Below, one piece after another: positions 1 through 7,401 of a stretch of DNA of 13,368 bases. The stretch covers positions 1 through 13,368 of the forward strand of contig JACCXG010000644.1 of assembly GCA_013697225.1 (NCBI GenBank), written 5' to 3'. Positions within the stretch are counted from its first letter, which is position 1. Every line of letters begins with the position of its first letter. The position numbers and the translations under genes are program-made. This DNA comes from Acidobacteriota bacterium (GTDB lineage Bacteria; Acidobacteriota; Vicinamibacteria; Vicinamibacterales; 2-12-FULL-66-21). Below the pieces are notes generated by a model, which was not told the origin of the DNA, searched no databases, and was given only the letters and a program-made list of their open reading frames with translations.

Positions 1-2387
1 CCCCAGGATGCGGCGGCCGCCCCCCGGAGGGCCAGCACCCCGTGACGTGGCCAGAGGCGCCAGTAGCGCCGCCCGTCCAGGGTCGCGGCGGCGCCGTTCC
101 CGTCCGATCCCAGTGCCGTGCGCGGCAGTTCCAACGTCGAGGAAACGCGCCCTCCCTCCTCCGGACTGATGGAGTAGCCGAAGGCCCGGGCATTGCTGAA
201 ATTCCAGCCGAGGCGCAGCGCGCTTCGCCGCAGCTGTGCGTCGACCGGCGGCGCGCACCCGGCGCACGCGAACTCGTCGGCCGCCGTGTGCAACGACGCG
301 AACGTCGCATGCGTGAATCTGACCCGCGAGACGCGCAGCAGCATGCCGAGATCGGCTTCGCGTGTACGGACCACCCCGTCCCGCCATGGGTCGGTGTCGT
401 CCGAGAGGGCCGCGAATACGGTCGGTCGCCAGCGGTCGTAGGCATACGCCACGCGCCAATCGGGCCGTGCCCGGGAGGACCAGCCTCCTTCGACACCGTA
501 CGCGTGACGCCCCAGGGCATCGGCCGACCCCGTGGCCCCACCGATGACGAGCTCGTCGCCGTCGGACTCCACCGTCGGTGTCCAGAATCGCGGGGCCAGA
601 GTCTTCCAGGCCGAGTAGGGCCGTGGCTCAGCTCTGTCAGCCGGCACGCCGCCGGTGAAGGTGCTCCCGGGAGACTCCGGCCGGCCGGCTGCGCCCACAC
701 CGGTCCAGCGTGCGTCCGCCATTGACAGCGAAAAAAGATCGTACCCTTCTGCCGTGTACCCCACGTAGACGAGCAGGCTGCCATCCGGCGACACGTCTGG
801 CGACCGCGCGCTGCGGCCCGTCCCCTCGAGACGCTCGATGACACCAGTCGCAACGTGTGCCCGATGTATCTGGAACGGACCATCGTTCACGGCGGCGGCA
901 AACAGCACGTGTGTGCCGTCGGGCGTCCACACGGGGGAGGCACTGCGCCCTCCGGGAAGGCTGGCGAGCACGCGAACCGTCCGGCCTCCGGGGTCCACCA
1001 CCACGATCTCGGACGGGCCGTTCAGCCGACGGCGTTCCGCCGCAATCCAGCGGCCGTCAGGCGACCAGCGCGGAAGAGAGTAGTCAGTCCCCTCCTCGCC
1101 GATCAGAATGTCGGGTGTTGCTTCACCCGCAGCCGGGAGCGCAAAGGTCGCAAGCGCACGGCGGTCGTGCATCTGCACGACGCAGGCGACGGCCGACCCG
1201 CCGGGCGCCACGTCCGGGTCGAGCGCGCGCGCCTCACGGGTGAGCCGCCGCCGCTCTCCGTCCTCCGGATCGATGAGATACAGGTCGGATTGCAGCCCAA
1301 CGCTTCGAACGAGGTCGATCTCGTCCACGACCAGATGCCTGCCGGCGAGCGCGATTGCGCGCCCCTGATAGCGGGGCGTCACCTCACGCGGCGTCCCGCC
1401 GGGATGACGCAATTCCATGAGGGCAGGAAAACCATGCGGATTGGACACGGAGTAGAAGATCCGTCCGTCCGCTCCCACGCGGGGTCCCGTCACGTTGAAG
1501 CCGTGAAACGTCAGGCGTTCGGCGTCGACGTCCGCCTCACGATCCTCCCGTGTGGCTTCCTGGAACTCGCGCCAGAGGGATCCGACGGACTGTCCGTACA
1601 CCTTCCGGTATGCACGCGGAGCGAAGTAGGGCAGACGGCGCGCCGTCTCGTCGGCGAGCCTCCGCAGTGATTCCGCACCATGACGCTCGGCGAGGAACGC
1701 GTGGAAATACGCGCCATACAGATAAGGCGTTGTACCCCCGGGCCAGTCGACATTTCCCCCGTTCGCACGATCGAGCGGCTCGAACCGCCCGGTCCCGGCG
1801 GCACGCTCCAGAAGGAGCCGGAAGTCTCCAGCGTTGACCCGGCCCTGAGCGGTCGACGCACTTTCCTGCCAGGTGGCGAGCCCTTCGATCCCCCAGATCG
1901 GCTGGTACAGGTTGGGGAACAGCACGGGCATGCGGCCGAACGGACGCCTGAGCGCCCCAATCCAGCCGCCTGCGCGACTGAGGTGCGCGATGTGGGTGTA
2001 TTCGTGAATGAACACCAGCCGCAGCCAGTCATCGGTATTCCCGATGACGCTCTCGGCCGGCGGAGCGGCTGCGCTGATTTCTATGGTGTTGTAGGGGAGG
2101 GGGGTCGCCCATCCGTTCGACAGATCGTGCTGATCGACGAGGATCACCTGCACACGTCCGACCGCCGGGCCGATTGATGCATCCACTTCGGCGGCGGCCG
2201 CCTCGATGAAGCGTGCGAGGCGTCCGGCCATCCGCTCGCCCCCCTGATGAAAGTGAATATCGAACCGCGGCGTCGACACCGTTCTGAACCTCAGGCGCGG
2301 ATCGTAGCGCGTCGCGCCAAGGACCGACGCCGCACCCAGGAGCCACGCTGCCGCTGTAAGGCTCAGGATCAGGCAGCGGCCCGCCAT
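1..2387 (-). CDS. Secreted HExxH peptidase-like / PD40 propeller / outer-membrane beta-barrel protein (C-terminus beyond window)
   Basis: The frame is open from an ATG at 2387 to the window edge, giving 795 codons without a stop, so the protein is partial at its C-terminus. Residues 1-25 look like a Sec signal peptide (Arg, then a Leu/Ala core, ending near VLGA). Residues about 40-290 resemble a peptidase MA-like (gluzincin) domain: HEYTH at 128-132 fits the zinc-binding HExxH motif, and Glu168 in GIEGLATW is a plausible third ligand. From about 300 to 550 there are TolB/PD40-type repeats with SPDGRW (about 441), TPDGTH (about 486) and SPDGSL (about 531). From about 570 on, the alternating aromatic pattern with GYSISPEEGG and RRYWRLWPRHGVLALRG resembles the Bac_surface_Ag (BamA/TamA-like) barrel. 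A CAGC pair lies at 708-711. It would be exported, with the barrel in the outer membrane. Its start shares one base with the mutS stop (TGATG). The substrate is unknown and proteolytic activity is inferred from the motif only. Confidence 0.8.
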   Translation of the reverse strand, partial: MAGRCLILSLTAAAWLLGAASVLGATRYDPRLRFRTVSTPRFDIHFHQGGERMAGRLARFIEAAAAEVDASIGPAVGRVQVILVDQHDLSNGWATPLPYNTIEISAAAPPAESVIGNTDDWLRLVFIHEYTHIAHLSRAGGWIGALRRPFGRMPVLFPNLYQPIWGIEGLATWQESASTAQGRVNAGDFRLLLERAAGTGRFEPLDRANGGNVDWPGGTTPYLYGAYFHAFLAERHGAESLRRLADETARRLPYFAPRAYRKVYGQSVGSLWREFQEATREDREADVDAERLTFHGFNVTGPRVGADGRIFYSVSNPHGFPALMELRHPGGTPREVTPRYQGRAIALAGRHLVVDEIDLVRSVGLQSDLYLIDPEDGERRRLTREARALDPDVAPGGSAVACVVQMHDRRALATFALPAAGEATPDILIGEEGTDYSLPRWSPDGRWIAAERRRLNGPSEIVVVDPGGRTVRVLASLPGGRSASPVWTPDGTHVLFAAAVNDGPFQIHRAHVATGVIERLEGTGRSARSPDVSPDGSLLVYVGYTAEGYDLFSLSMADARWTGVGAAGRPESPGSTFTGGVPADRAEPRPYSAWKTLAPRFWTPTVESDGDELVIGGATGSADALGRHAYGVEGGWSSRARPDWRVAYAYDRWRPTVFAALSDDTDPWRDGVVRTREADLGMLLRVSRVRFTHATFASLHTAADEFACAGCAPPVDAQLRRSALRLGWNFSNARAFGYSISPEEGGRVSSTLELPRTALGSDGNGAAATLDGRRYWRLWPRHGVLALRGAAAASW

Positions 2388-5041
2388 CAGCCGTCTGCCT
2401 CACGCTTCAAGTCGGCCAGAATCGAGAGCGCCTGCAGCGGGGTGAGGTTGTTCACATCCAGCTCACGCAGCCTGACGAGGACGGGCGGCTCGACCGGCTC
2501 GGGCGCCTGGAAGAGGCCGAGCTGCCGGCTCGTGACACCCTCCGCGCTGAGCGACGGACGCCCGCCGCGTGAGAGCTCGTCCCGCTCGAGGCTGTGGAGA
2601 ATCTCACGCGCACGCGCCACAACCGCCGGCGGGAGGCCCGCCAGGCGGGCCACCTGGATGCCGTAGCTGCGATCCGAACGGCCCGGCGTCACCTTCCGAA
2701 GGAACACAATGTCGTCCTTCCATTCGCGGACGACGACGTGGAAGTTGGCGACGGTCGTGAGGGCATCGGCAAGGTCCGTCAGCTCGTGATAGTGGGTGGC
2801 GAAGATCGTCTTCGGCCGGGCGCGGGGGCTCGAGGCCAGGTGCTCGGCCACGGCCCAGGCGAGGCTGAGGCCGTCGAACGTCGCCGTGCCGCGGCCTATC
2901 TCGTCGAGAATGACCAGGCTTCTGGAGGTTGCCGCGTGCAGGATGTTCGCGGTTTCCTGCATCTCCACCATGAACGTGGACTGCCCGCGTGCGATGTTGT
3001 CGGACGCGCCAACGCGCGCGAAGATGCGATCCACGATCGGCAGCTTGGCGGTGCGCGCTGCCACGAAGGAACCGGTCTGCGCCATCAGCGACAGCAATGC
3101 GGTCTGCCGCAGGTACGTGGACTTCCCACCCATGTTCGGCCCGGTGAGGATTACGAGCTGGTGGGCGCCCCCGTCGAGCGTCACATCGTTCGGCACGAAC
3201 GCGTCGGCCGTGTGCCGCTCGACGACGGGATGGCGCACATCGGTGGCCTGCAGCTCCTCACCGCTGTGCATGAGCGGCTTCGTGTAGTTGTGAACGGCGG
3301 CGGTTTCGGCGAGCGCCGCCAGCACGTCCAGCGTGGCCAGCCCGCGCGCCGTGTCCTGCACCCGCGGTGCGGCGGCGGCGACGCGGGCGCGCAGCCCCTC
3401 GAACAGCTCCAGCTCGCGCTCGGCAATCCGGTCGTCCGCGCCAAGCACCTTGTCCTCGTACTCCTTGAGGGCTGGTGTGACGAAGCGCTCCCCCCCGGCG
3501 ATCGTCTGCTTGCGGGTGTAGTCGGCGGGGACATTGCCCAGGTTCGTCCGGGAGATTTCGATGTAGTAGCCGAACACCCGGTTATAGCGAATCTTGAGGG
3601 AGCCGATGCCGGTTCGGGCGCGCTCGCTCTCTTCCATCTCCGCGATGCGGCGTTTCCCGGAGCGGCTGATGTCGCGCAGGTCGTCGAGCTCCGGATCGAC
3701 GCCGTCGCGGATGACGCCCCCATCGCGCGCCAGCGCGGGCGGTTCGTCGAGGATCGCCGCCTCCAGCTCCTGGCGGAGGTCCGCGAGATCATCGAGCTCG
3801 GCCACGAGGCTTCGGACAAGCGGGGCCTGCAGGTCCGCCAGCAGCATCCGAAGCCGCGGGACGGCGGCCAGGGATTGCCGAAGCGCCACGAGATCGCGCG
3901 GCCCCGCAGTGCCCAGCGCCGCACGCGCGACAAGGCGCTCCATGTCGTGCACCGTCTTGAGCGTGTCCTGCGCCTTGGCCCGTTCGACGCTGCGGTACGC
4001 GAACTCCTCGACCGCGTCGAGCCGGTCCTGAATGCGCTCCAGCGAGACGAGCGGCCGCAGGAGCCAGCGCCGCAAGAGGCGGCTGCCCATGGAGGTCACG
4101 CTGCGGTCGATCTCGTGCAGCAGCGAGCCCTGGCGGCCGCCGGCCGACGCCTCGACGACCTCGAGGTTCCGCAGTGTCGTCGGATCGACAATGAGGTGGT
4201 CCGCGCCGGTACGGAAGGACACCTCACGGATGTGGGCGAGATCGACTTTCTGCGTGTCGCGCAGGTAGTGCACCAGCGCGCCGGCGGCGCTCGTGGCGGC
4301 CGGCTTGTCCTCCAGGCCGAAGCCGAAGAGGCTCTGCGTCTGCAGCTGCGCGAGCAGCGTTCGGCGTGCCGCCTCGACCTCGAACGTCCAGGCGTCGATC
4401 GAGGTGACGAGCGTACCGAGGCGCAACGGCTCGAGCATGGCGCCCGCCTCGGTGGAGCCCTGGGGGACCACCACCTCGCGGGGCCGGAGTACGGCAAGCT
4501 CGTCCTGCAGCGCCTGCCGGCATTCTTCCCCGTGATACTCCGCCGTGGTGAACTCCCCGGTGGACAGATCCAGCAGCGCCACTCCGAATCCGGGCCCTGG
4601 CGCCGCCGGCACGATCGCCATCAGGAACGCCGGCTCGCGCGCATCCAGATAGCTCGCGTCCGTCAGCGTCCCGGGAGAGACCACCCGCACGACCTCCCGC
4701 CGGACCAGCCCTTTGGTCTTCTTCGGATCCTCCATCTGCTCGCAGATGGCCACGCGGAAACCCTTCGTGACCAGCCGCGAGATGTAGGTGTCTGCGGCGT
4801 GATAGGGCAGGCCGCACATGGGAATGGCACCCCCGCCGGCGTCCTTGGAGCGAGAGGTCAGCGTCAGCTCGAGGGCGCGCGCCGCCACGAGCGCGTCCTC
4901 GTAGAACATCTCGTAGAAATCCCCCATCCGGAAGAAGAGGATCGCGTCGCGATACTGCCGCTTCGCCTCGAAGAACTGCCGCATCGCGGGGGTGGCGGCG
5001 GCGGCGTTCGCCGAAGAGGCCGAGGGAACGGGGGAAGCCAT
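2387..5041 (-). CDS. mutS: DNA mismatch repair ATPase MutS
   Basis: MutS recognises base mismatches and small loops in newly copied DNA and, as an ATP-dependent clamp, recruits MutL. At 884 residues it is a normal full-length bacterial MutS. The mismatch-reading F-x-E motif is intact (GDFYEMF, Phe42 and Glu44). The connector, lever and clamp regions fill roughly 140-585. The ATPase has Walker A GPNMGGKST at 634-642, Walker B ILDE with Asp713-Glu714 followed by IGRGTATFDG, and the conserved THYHELT. The C-terminal helix (TPLQALSILADLK) is present. The ATG at 5041 has a weak GGTGA ten bases upstream; the first 19 residues are Ala/Ser/Pro-rich and precede the usual family start, so Met20 is a less likely alternative. 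It is divergent from tsaB and is followed without a gap by the secreted peptidase/barrel gene. No mutL is in view. Confidence 0.98.
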   Translation of the reverse strand: MASPVPSASSANAAAATPAMRQFFEAKRQYRDAILFFRMGDFYEMFYEDALVAARALELTLTSRSKDAGGGAIPMCGLPYHAADTYISRLVTKGFRVAICEQMEDPKKTKGLVRREVVRVVSPGTLTDASYLDAREPAFLMAIVPAAPGPGFGVALLDLSTGEFTTAEYHGEECRQALQDELAVLRPREVVVPQGSTEAGAMLEPLRLGTLVTSIDAWTFEVEAARRTLLAQLQTQSLFGFGLEDKPAATSAAGALVHYLRDTQKVDLAHIREVSFRTGADHLIVDPTTLRNLEVVEASAGGRQGSLLHEIDRSVTSMGSRLLRRWLLRPLVSLERIQDRLDAVEEFAYRSVERAKAQDTLKTVHDMERLVARAALGTAGPRDLVALRQSLAAVPRLRMLLADLQAPLVRSLVAELDDLADLRQELEAAILDEPPALARDGGVIRDGVDPELDDLRDISRSGKRRIAEMEESERARTGIGSLKIRYNRVFGYYIEISRTNLGNVPADYTRKQTIAGGERFVTPALKEYEDKVLGADDRIAERELELFEGLRARVAAAAPRVQDTARGLATLDVLAALAETAAVHNYTKPLMHSGEELQATDVRHPVVERHTADAFVPNDVTLDGGAHQLVILTGPNMGGKSTYLRQTALLSLMAQTGSFVAARTAKLPIVDRIFARVGASDNIARGQSTFMVEMQETANILHAATSRSLVILDEIGRGTATFDGLSLAWAVAEHLASSPRARPKTIFATHYHELTDLADALTTVANFHVVVREWKDDIVFLRKVTPGRSDRSYGIQVARLAGLPPAVVARAREILHSLERDELSRGGRPSLSAEGVTSRQLGLFQAPEPVEPPVLVRLRELDVNNLTPLQALSILADLKREADG

Positions 5042-5118
5042 GTGTGATTGTTCACCGCTCGGACGAGGGTGCTGTCACTATAACATCGGGGCTCTGGCCG
5101 CCCCGGAGGAACACGCCA
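5042..5118. promoter_or_regulatory. Divergent mutS/tsaB intergenic region with overlapping -10-like boxes
   Basis: This 77-base gap must carry the 5' signals for both mutS (minus) and tsaB (plus). An AT-rich island in otherwise GC-rich sequence reads TATAAC on the plus strand (5079-5084) and TATAGT on the minus strand (5082-5077), so -10-like hexamers for the two directions overlap. No convincing -35 box is seen at 16-18 bases from either one. A plus start near 5091 would give a leader of about 28 bases containing the tsaB Shine-Dalgarno. The assignment is inference from base composition and position. Confidence 0.3.
5105..5110 (+). promoter_or_regulatory. Shine-Dalgarno GGAGGA for tsaB, placing the start at a CTG
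   Basis: GGAGGA lies eight bases before CTG at 5119. The only standard start codon upstream in this frame is GTG at 5044, with no ATG, GTG or TTG between 5047 and 5118. Using that GTG would put the strong ribosome site inside the coding region and add 25 residues that do not resemble the family N-terminus. The site therefore favours a CTG start. Confidence 0.6.
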
Positions 5119-5850
5119 CTGCTGATTCTGTCACTGGACACGACGACCCGGGCCGGGAGCGTGGCGGTCGTCCGCGATGACACGATCCTGGCCGAGCTCA
5201 CGGGTGATCCCGCCGTCACACACGGCGCGAGGCTTCCCTCGGAGCTTCAGCGCGCGCTGGAGGCAGCCGAGGTACGCATCGCGGAGATCGATCTGGTGGC
5301 GGTCGGGGCCGGGCCCGGCTCGTTCACGGGACTCCGGGTCGGGATTTCGACCGTGCAGGGGCTGGCGTTTGCCCGGGGGCTGAAGGTGGTGCCGGTGTCG
5401 AACCTGGACGCCCTGGCTCACGAGTCGGCGGAACGTGTTGCGGGAGCGCTGCCAATCGGCGCCTGGATCGACGCGCAGCGCGGGGAGGTGTTCGCGGCGC
5501 TCTACGATCCTGCCGGCCGGGCGGTGATCGTGCCCCCCTCGTCCCTGTCGCCGGCCGAGACGCTCGCGACGTGGCGCGATGTCCTGGGCTCACAGGGGGT
5601 GATCTTCGCGGGGGATGGAGCTGTCCGCTATGCGTCCGTGATCCGCGAAAGGCTGGGGGATCGTGCCCACCTGCCCGAGGGGGCTTCCGCGCTTGCCGGC
5701 GTGATCGGGCGTCTGGCCGCCCGCGAGCCCGACCGCGCCGTCGCTCCGCACGCAGTCATACCCGTTTACGTCCGTCGTCCGGACGCCGAGATCGCCCGGG
5801 ACCAGCGCCAGGCTTCCCGGGACGGGCCGCGTGGAGCGGGGGAGATATAG
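5119..5850 (+). CDS. tsaB: tRNA t6A biosynthesis protein TsaB
   Basis: TsaB is the ASKHA-fold partner of TsaD (with TsaE) in making N6-threonylcarbamoyladenosine at position 37 of ANN-reading tRNAs. The N-terminus reads LLILSLDTTTRAGSVAV, the usual start of the family, and the diagnostic VGAGPGSFTGLR is at residues 62-73. The tail PVYVRRPDAEIARD is typical. From CTG at 5119 the protein is 243 residues, a normal TsaB length; the longer option, GTG at 5044, would give 268 residues and an atypical N-terminal extension. CTG at 5122 is a second possibility. It is followed 24 bases later by rimI, a common pairing. TsaD and TsaE are not in this window. The family call is firm and the start is moderately supported. 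Confidence 0.93.
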   Translation: MLILSLDTTTRAGSVAVVRDDTILAELTGDPAVTHGARLPSELQRALEAAEVRIAEIDLVAVGAGPGSFTGLRVGISTVQGLAFARGLKVVPVSNLDALAHESAERVAGALPIGAWIDAQRGEVFAALYDPAGRAVIVPPSSLSPAETLATWRDVLGSQGVIFAGDGAVRYASVIRERLGDRAHLPEGASALAGVIGRLAAREPDRAVAPHAVIPVYVRRPDAEIARDQRQASRDGPRGAGEI

Positions 5851-5863
5851 CGGGACGGCAATG

Positions 5864-5869
5864 AGGAGG
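5864..5869 (+). promoter_or_regulatory. Shine-Dalgarno AGGAGG for rimI, selecting a TTG start
   Basis: AGGAGG sits five bases before TTG at 5875. The nearby ATG at 5861 is out of frame with rimI, and no ATG precedes the conserved domain in frame, so this site identifies TTG as the start. Confidence 0.7.
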
Positions 5870-5874
5870 AGCCG

Positions 5875-6354
5875 TTGGGGGCGCTGATCTTCGATCGTGT
5901 GCGGTCGGACGCCGATCTCGACGCGGTGGCTGCGCTCGAGGCTCGCTGCTTCTCGAACCCGTGGACGAGGGAGATGCTCGCGGCGGAACTGCGGGGTTCC
6001 TCAGTTGCGCACGTCTTCCTCCTGCGCCAGCCCGACGGCGCAATCGCGGCATTCTGTTCCTGCTGGATTGTGCTCGACGAACTGCACGTCAATACGATTG
6101 CAGTGGACGAGCCCCACCGGCGGGCCGGGGTGGGCCGTTCCTTGATGGAGGAGGTGCTGGCGGAAGCCGCGCGACTGGGCGCGACACGCGCGACACTGGA
6201 GGTTCGGGAATCGAACGTCGCGGCACGGCGGCTGTACGAGCGACTGGGGTTTTCAGTGGCCGCGGTGCGGCCGAACTACTACACGGCGCCGGTCGAAGAT
6301 GCGCTGATTCTCTGGCTCGGAAACCTCCCGATTCCTCCGGGGTCGCCGTCTTGA
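5875..6354 (+). CDS. rimI: RimI-like ribosomal-protein/N-terminal alanine GNAT acetyltransferase
   Basis: This GNAT enzyme would transfer acetyl from acetyl-CoA to a protein N-terminus; the E. coli member acetylates ribosomal protein S18. It is 159 residues, close to the family norm. The N-terminus (DLDAVAALEARCFSNPWTREML) fits RimI. The beta4 strand LHVNTIAVDEPHRRAGVGRSL holds the acetyl-CoA pyrophosphate loop (R82-R83-A-G85-V-G87-R88). ESNVAARRLYERLGF follows, and NYY at 134-136 supplies the expected catalytic tyrosine region. Translation starts at TTG, supported by AGGAGG. It lies directly after tsaB and is probably co-transcribed. Other GNAT substrates cannot be excluded from sequence, but the tsaB pairing and motif set make RimI the best name. 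Confidence 0.92.
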   Translation: MGALIFDRVRSDADLDAVAALEARCFSNPWTREMLAAELRGSSVAHVFLLRQPDGAIAAFCSCWIVLDELHVNTIAVDEPHRRAGVGRSLMEEVLAEAARLGATRATLEVRESNVAARRLYERLGFSVAAVRPNYYTAPVEDALILWLGNLPIPPGSPS

Positions 6355-6379
6355 AGCTGCCGGGATCTTGTGCTACCGT
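6351..6379 (+). promoter_or_regulatory. Possible sigma-70-type promoter for the DUF465 gene
   Basis: TTGAAG (6351-6356) and TACCGT (6374-6379) are separated by 17 bases, and TG at 6371-6372 forms an extended -10. The -35 box overlaps the rimI stop codon, and transcription would start about 45 bases before the DUF465 start. The -10 match is weak (T, A and final T), so this is a candidate only. Confidence 0.35.
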
Positions 6380-6433
6380 GCCCGTATGCAGGCGTCCCAC
6401 GCGTAATCGGAACCCCCTTCGAGGAGGCGGCCC

Positions 6434-6682
6434 ATGCCGACAGACTTCGCAGAGCTGAAGCGTCAACTGCTGCAGACCGACGAGGATTACCGCCATCTGG
6501 CGACCGAGCACCACCACCTTGACGAGCAGCTGCACGATCTGGCCATCAGGAACTATCTCTCCGAACCCGAACAGCTCCACGAAGTCACCCTCAAGAAGCG
6601 CAAGCTCCAGATAAAAGATCAGATGGAGAACATCGTGCGCCGCCACAGCGCTGGAGATCACGCGCACGCGGCTCACGGATAA
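6434..6682 (+). CDS. DUF465 (YdcH-like) small coiled-coil protein
   Basis: This 82-residue protein matches the layout of DUF465/YdcH proteins: a charged helix with FAELKRQLLQTDEDYRHLATEHHHLDEQL, a short turn with a proline, then a second helix containing LKKRKLQIKDQMENIV. The Lys-Lys-Arg-Lys-Leu stretch at about 54-58 is typical of the family. No signal peptide or membrane segment is present, so it should be cytosolic. The C-terminus is His/Ala-rich. GAGGAGG at 6421-6427 lies six bases before the ATG. The family has no settled function. It sits 79 bases after rimI and 80 before psd, on the same strand, with its own possible promoter and a hairpin after it, so it may be a separate transcription unit. 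Confidence 0.85.
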   Translation: MPTDFAELKRQLLQTDEDYRHLATEHHHLDEQLHDLAIRNYLSEPEQLHEVTLKKRKLQIKDQMENIVRRHSAGDHAHAAHG

Positions 6683-6703
6683 GAATCGGCAGACACTCCG
6701 CCC

Positions 6704-6741
6704 GGCCGGAAAGGCCCGCCGGATGCCCGGCGTTTCCGGCC
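6704..6741 (+). terminator. Bulged inverted repeat between the DUF465 gene and psd (terminator or regulatory hairpin)
   Basis: GGCCGGAAA at 6704-6712 pairs perfectly with TTTCCGGCC at 6733-6741, and inside it CGCCGG (6717-6722) pairs with CCGGCG (6727-6732) around an ATGC loop. The only interruption is a four-base bulge (GGCC, 6713-6716), so 15 base pairs form. No T-run follows (the next bases are ACACTGTTCCCCC), so it is not a classic intrinsic terminator. It ends 21 bases before the psd ATG, where it could also end the upstream transcript, protect its 3' end or hinder psd translation. The structure is read directly from the sequence; the role is not known. Confidence 0.5.
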
Positions 6742-6762
6742 ACACTGTTCCCCCGACGCTTC

Positions 6763-7401
6763 ATGAGAATCGATCGCGCTGGATATCCGTTCATCGCCGG
6801 GGCCATGCTGCCGGCTCTTGCGCTCGGTACCGCGAAACGACGTGGCGTTGCCGCGGCGTTCGTCCTGCTGGGTGGCTTCTTCGCCTACTTCTTCCGGGAT
6901 CCTGACCGCGAGGTTCCGCAGGAGGCCGGCCTTGTCGTCTCCCCGGCTGACGGCAGGATCATGATCGCCGGACCAAGCGACGGCCGGTGGTCCCCTCCGG
7001 GAGACTGGCAGCAAATCACGATCTTCCTGTCCCCGATGGACGTCCACATCAACAGGGCCCCTGTCGGGGGGCGCATCACGAAGATCGACTACCGGCCTGG
7101 CGCCTTCCTGCCGGCGTACGACCAGGGGGCGAACGACAACGAGCTGAACGAAATCTGGATTGAGCACGAGGGCCGGCCGATCGTGTTCCGCCAGGTGGTC
7201 GGGATTCTCGCCAGGCGTATCGTCTGCCGGGTCAGCGAGGGAGACACCGTGCAGCGCGGGGACCGGATCGGGTTGATGAAGTTCGGCTCCCGCATGGACG
7301 TGTTCCTCCCCCGCGAGACCGAGCTGCTCGTGCGGGTGGGGGAGCGGGTGGTCGGGGGAGAGACCGTGCTCGCGCGGCTCCGGAGCCCGGGTGCTGCGTA
7401 G
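6763..7401 (+). CDS. psd: Phosphatidylserine decarboxylase, short pyruvoyl-dependent form
   Basis: Psd removes CO2 from phosphatidylserine to make phosphatidylethanolamine at the inner membrane. At 212 residues this is the short class, similar in build to the rhizobial enzymes and not to the longer E. coli form. Two N-terminal hydrophobic stretches (about 10-22 and 28-42) precede YFFRDPDREVP. VSPADGRI and MDVHINRAP follow, with His95 in the conserved catalytic stretch. FGSR with Gly175-Ser176 is the expected self-cleavage site, where Ser176 would become the pyruvoyl group, leaving an alpha chain of about 37 residues. No clear Shine-Dalgarno precedes the ATG. The gene overlaps pssA by 11 bases, so the two are made together. 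A related archaetidylserine-type activity is conceivable but unlikely in a bacterium. Confidence 0.95.
   Translation: MRIDRAGYPFIAGAMLPALALGTAKRRGVAAAFVLLGGFFAYFFRDPDREVPQEAGLVVSPADGRIMIAGPSDGRWSPPGDWQQITIFLSPMDVHINRAPVGGRITKIDYRPGAFLPAYDQGANDNELNEIWIEHEGRPIVFRQVVGILARRIVCRVSEGDTVQRGDRIGLMKFGSRMDVFLPRETELLVRVGERVVGGETVLARLRSPGAA

Noticed and set aside
42..2177. Several plus-strand open frames of 80-270 codons, and minus-strand frames at 637-930, 1511-2032 and 2029-2403
   Set aside because: All overlap the continuous minus-strand frame that starts at 2387 and carries the signal peptide, HEYTH, propeller and barrel motifs. Their products are Arg/Pro/Gly-rich without domains.
2594..5047. An 817-codon open frame on the plus strand, almost the full length of mutS in antisense
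   Set aside because: It lies opposite an intact mutS with all motifs. Its product is a low-complexity mix rich in Arg, Gly, Leu and His, with no domain, as expected from high-GC third-position bias keeping the antisense frame free of stops.
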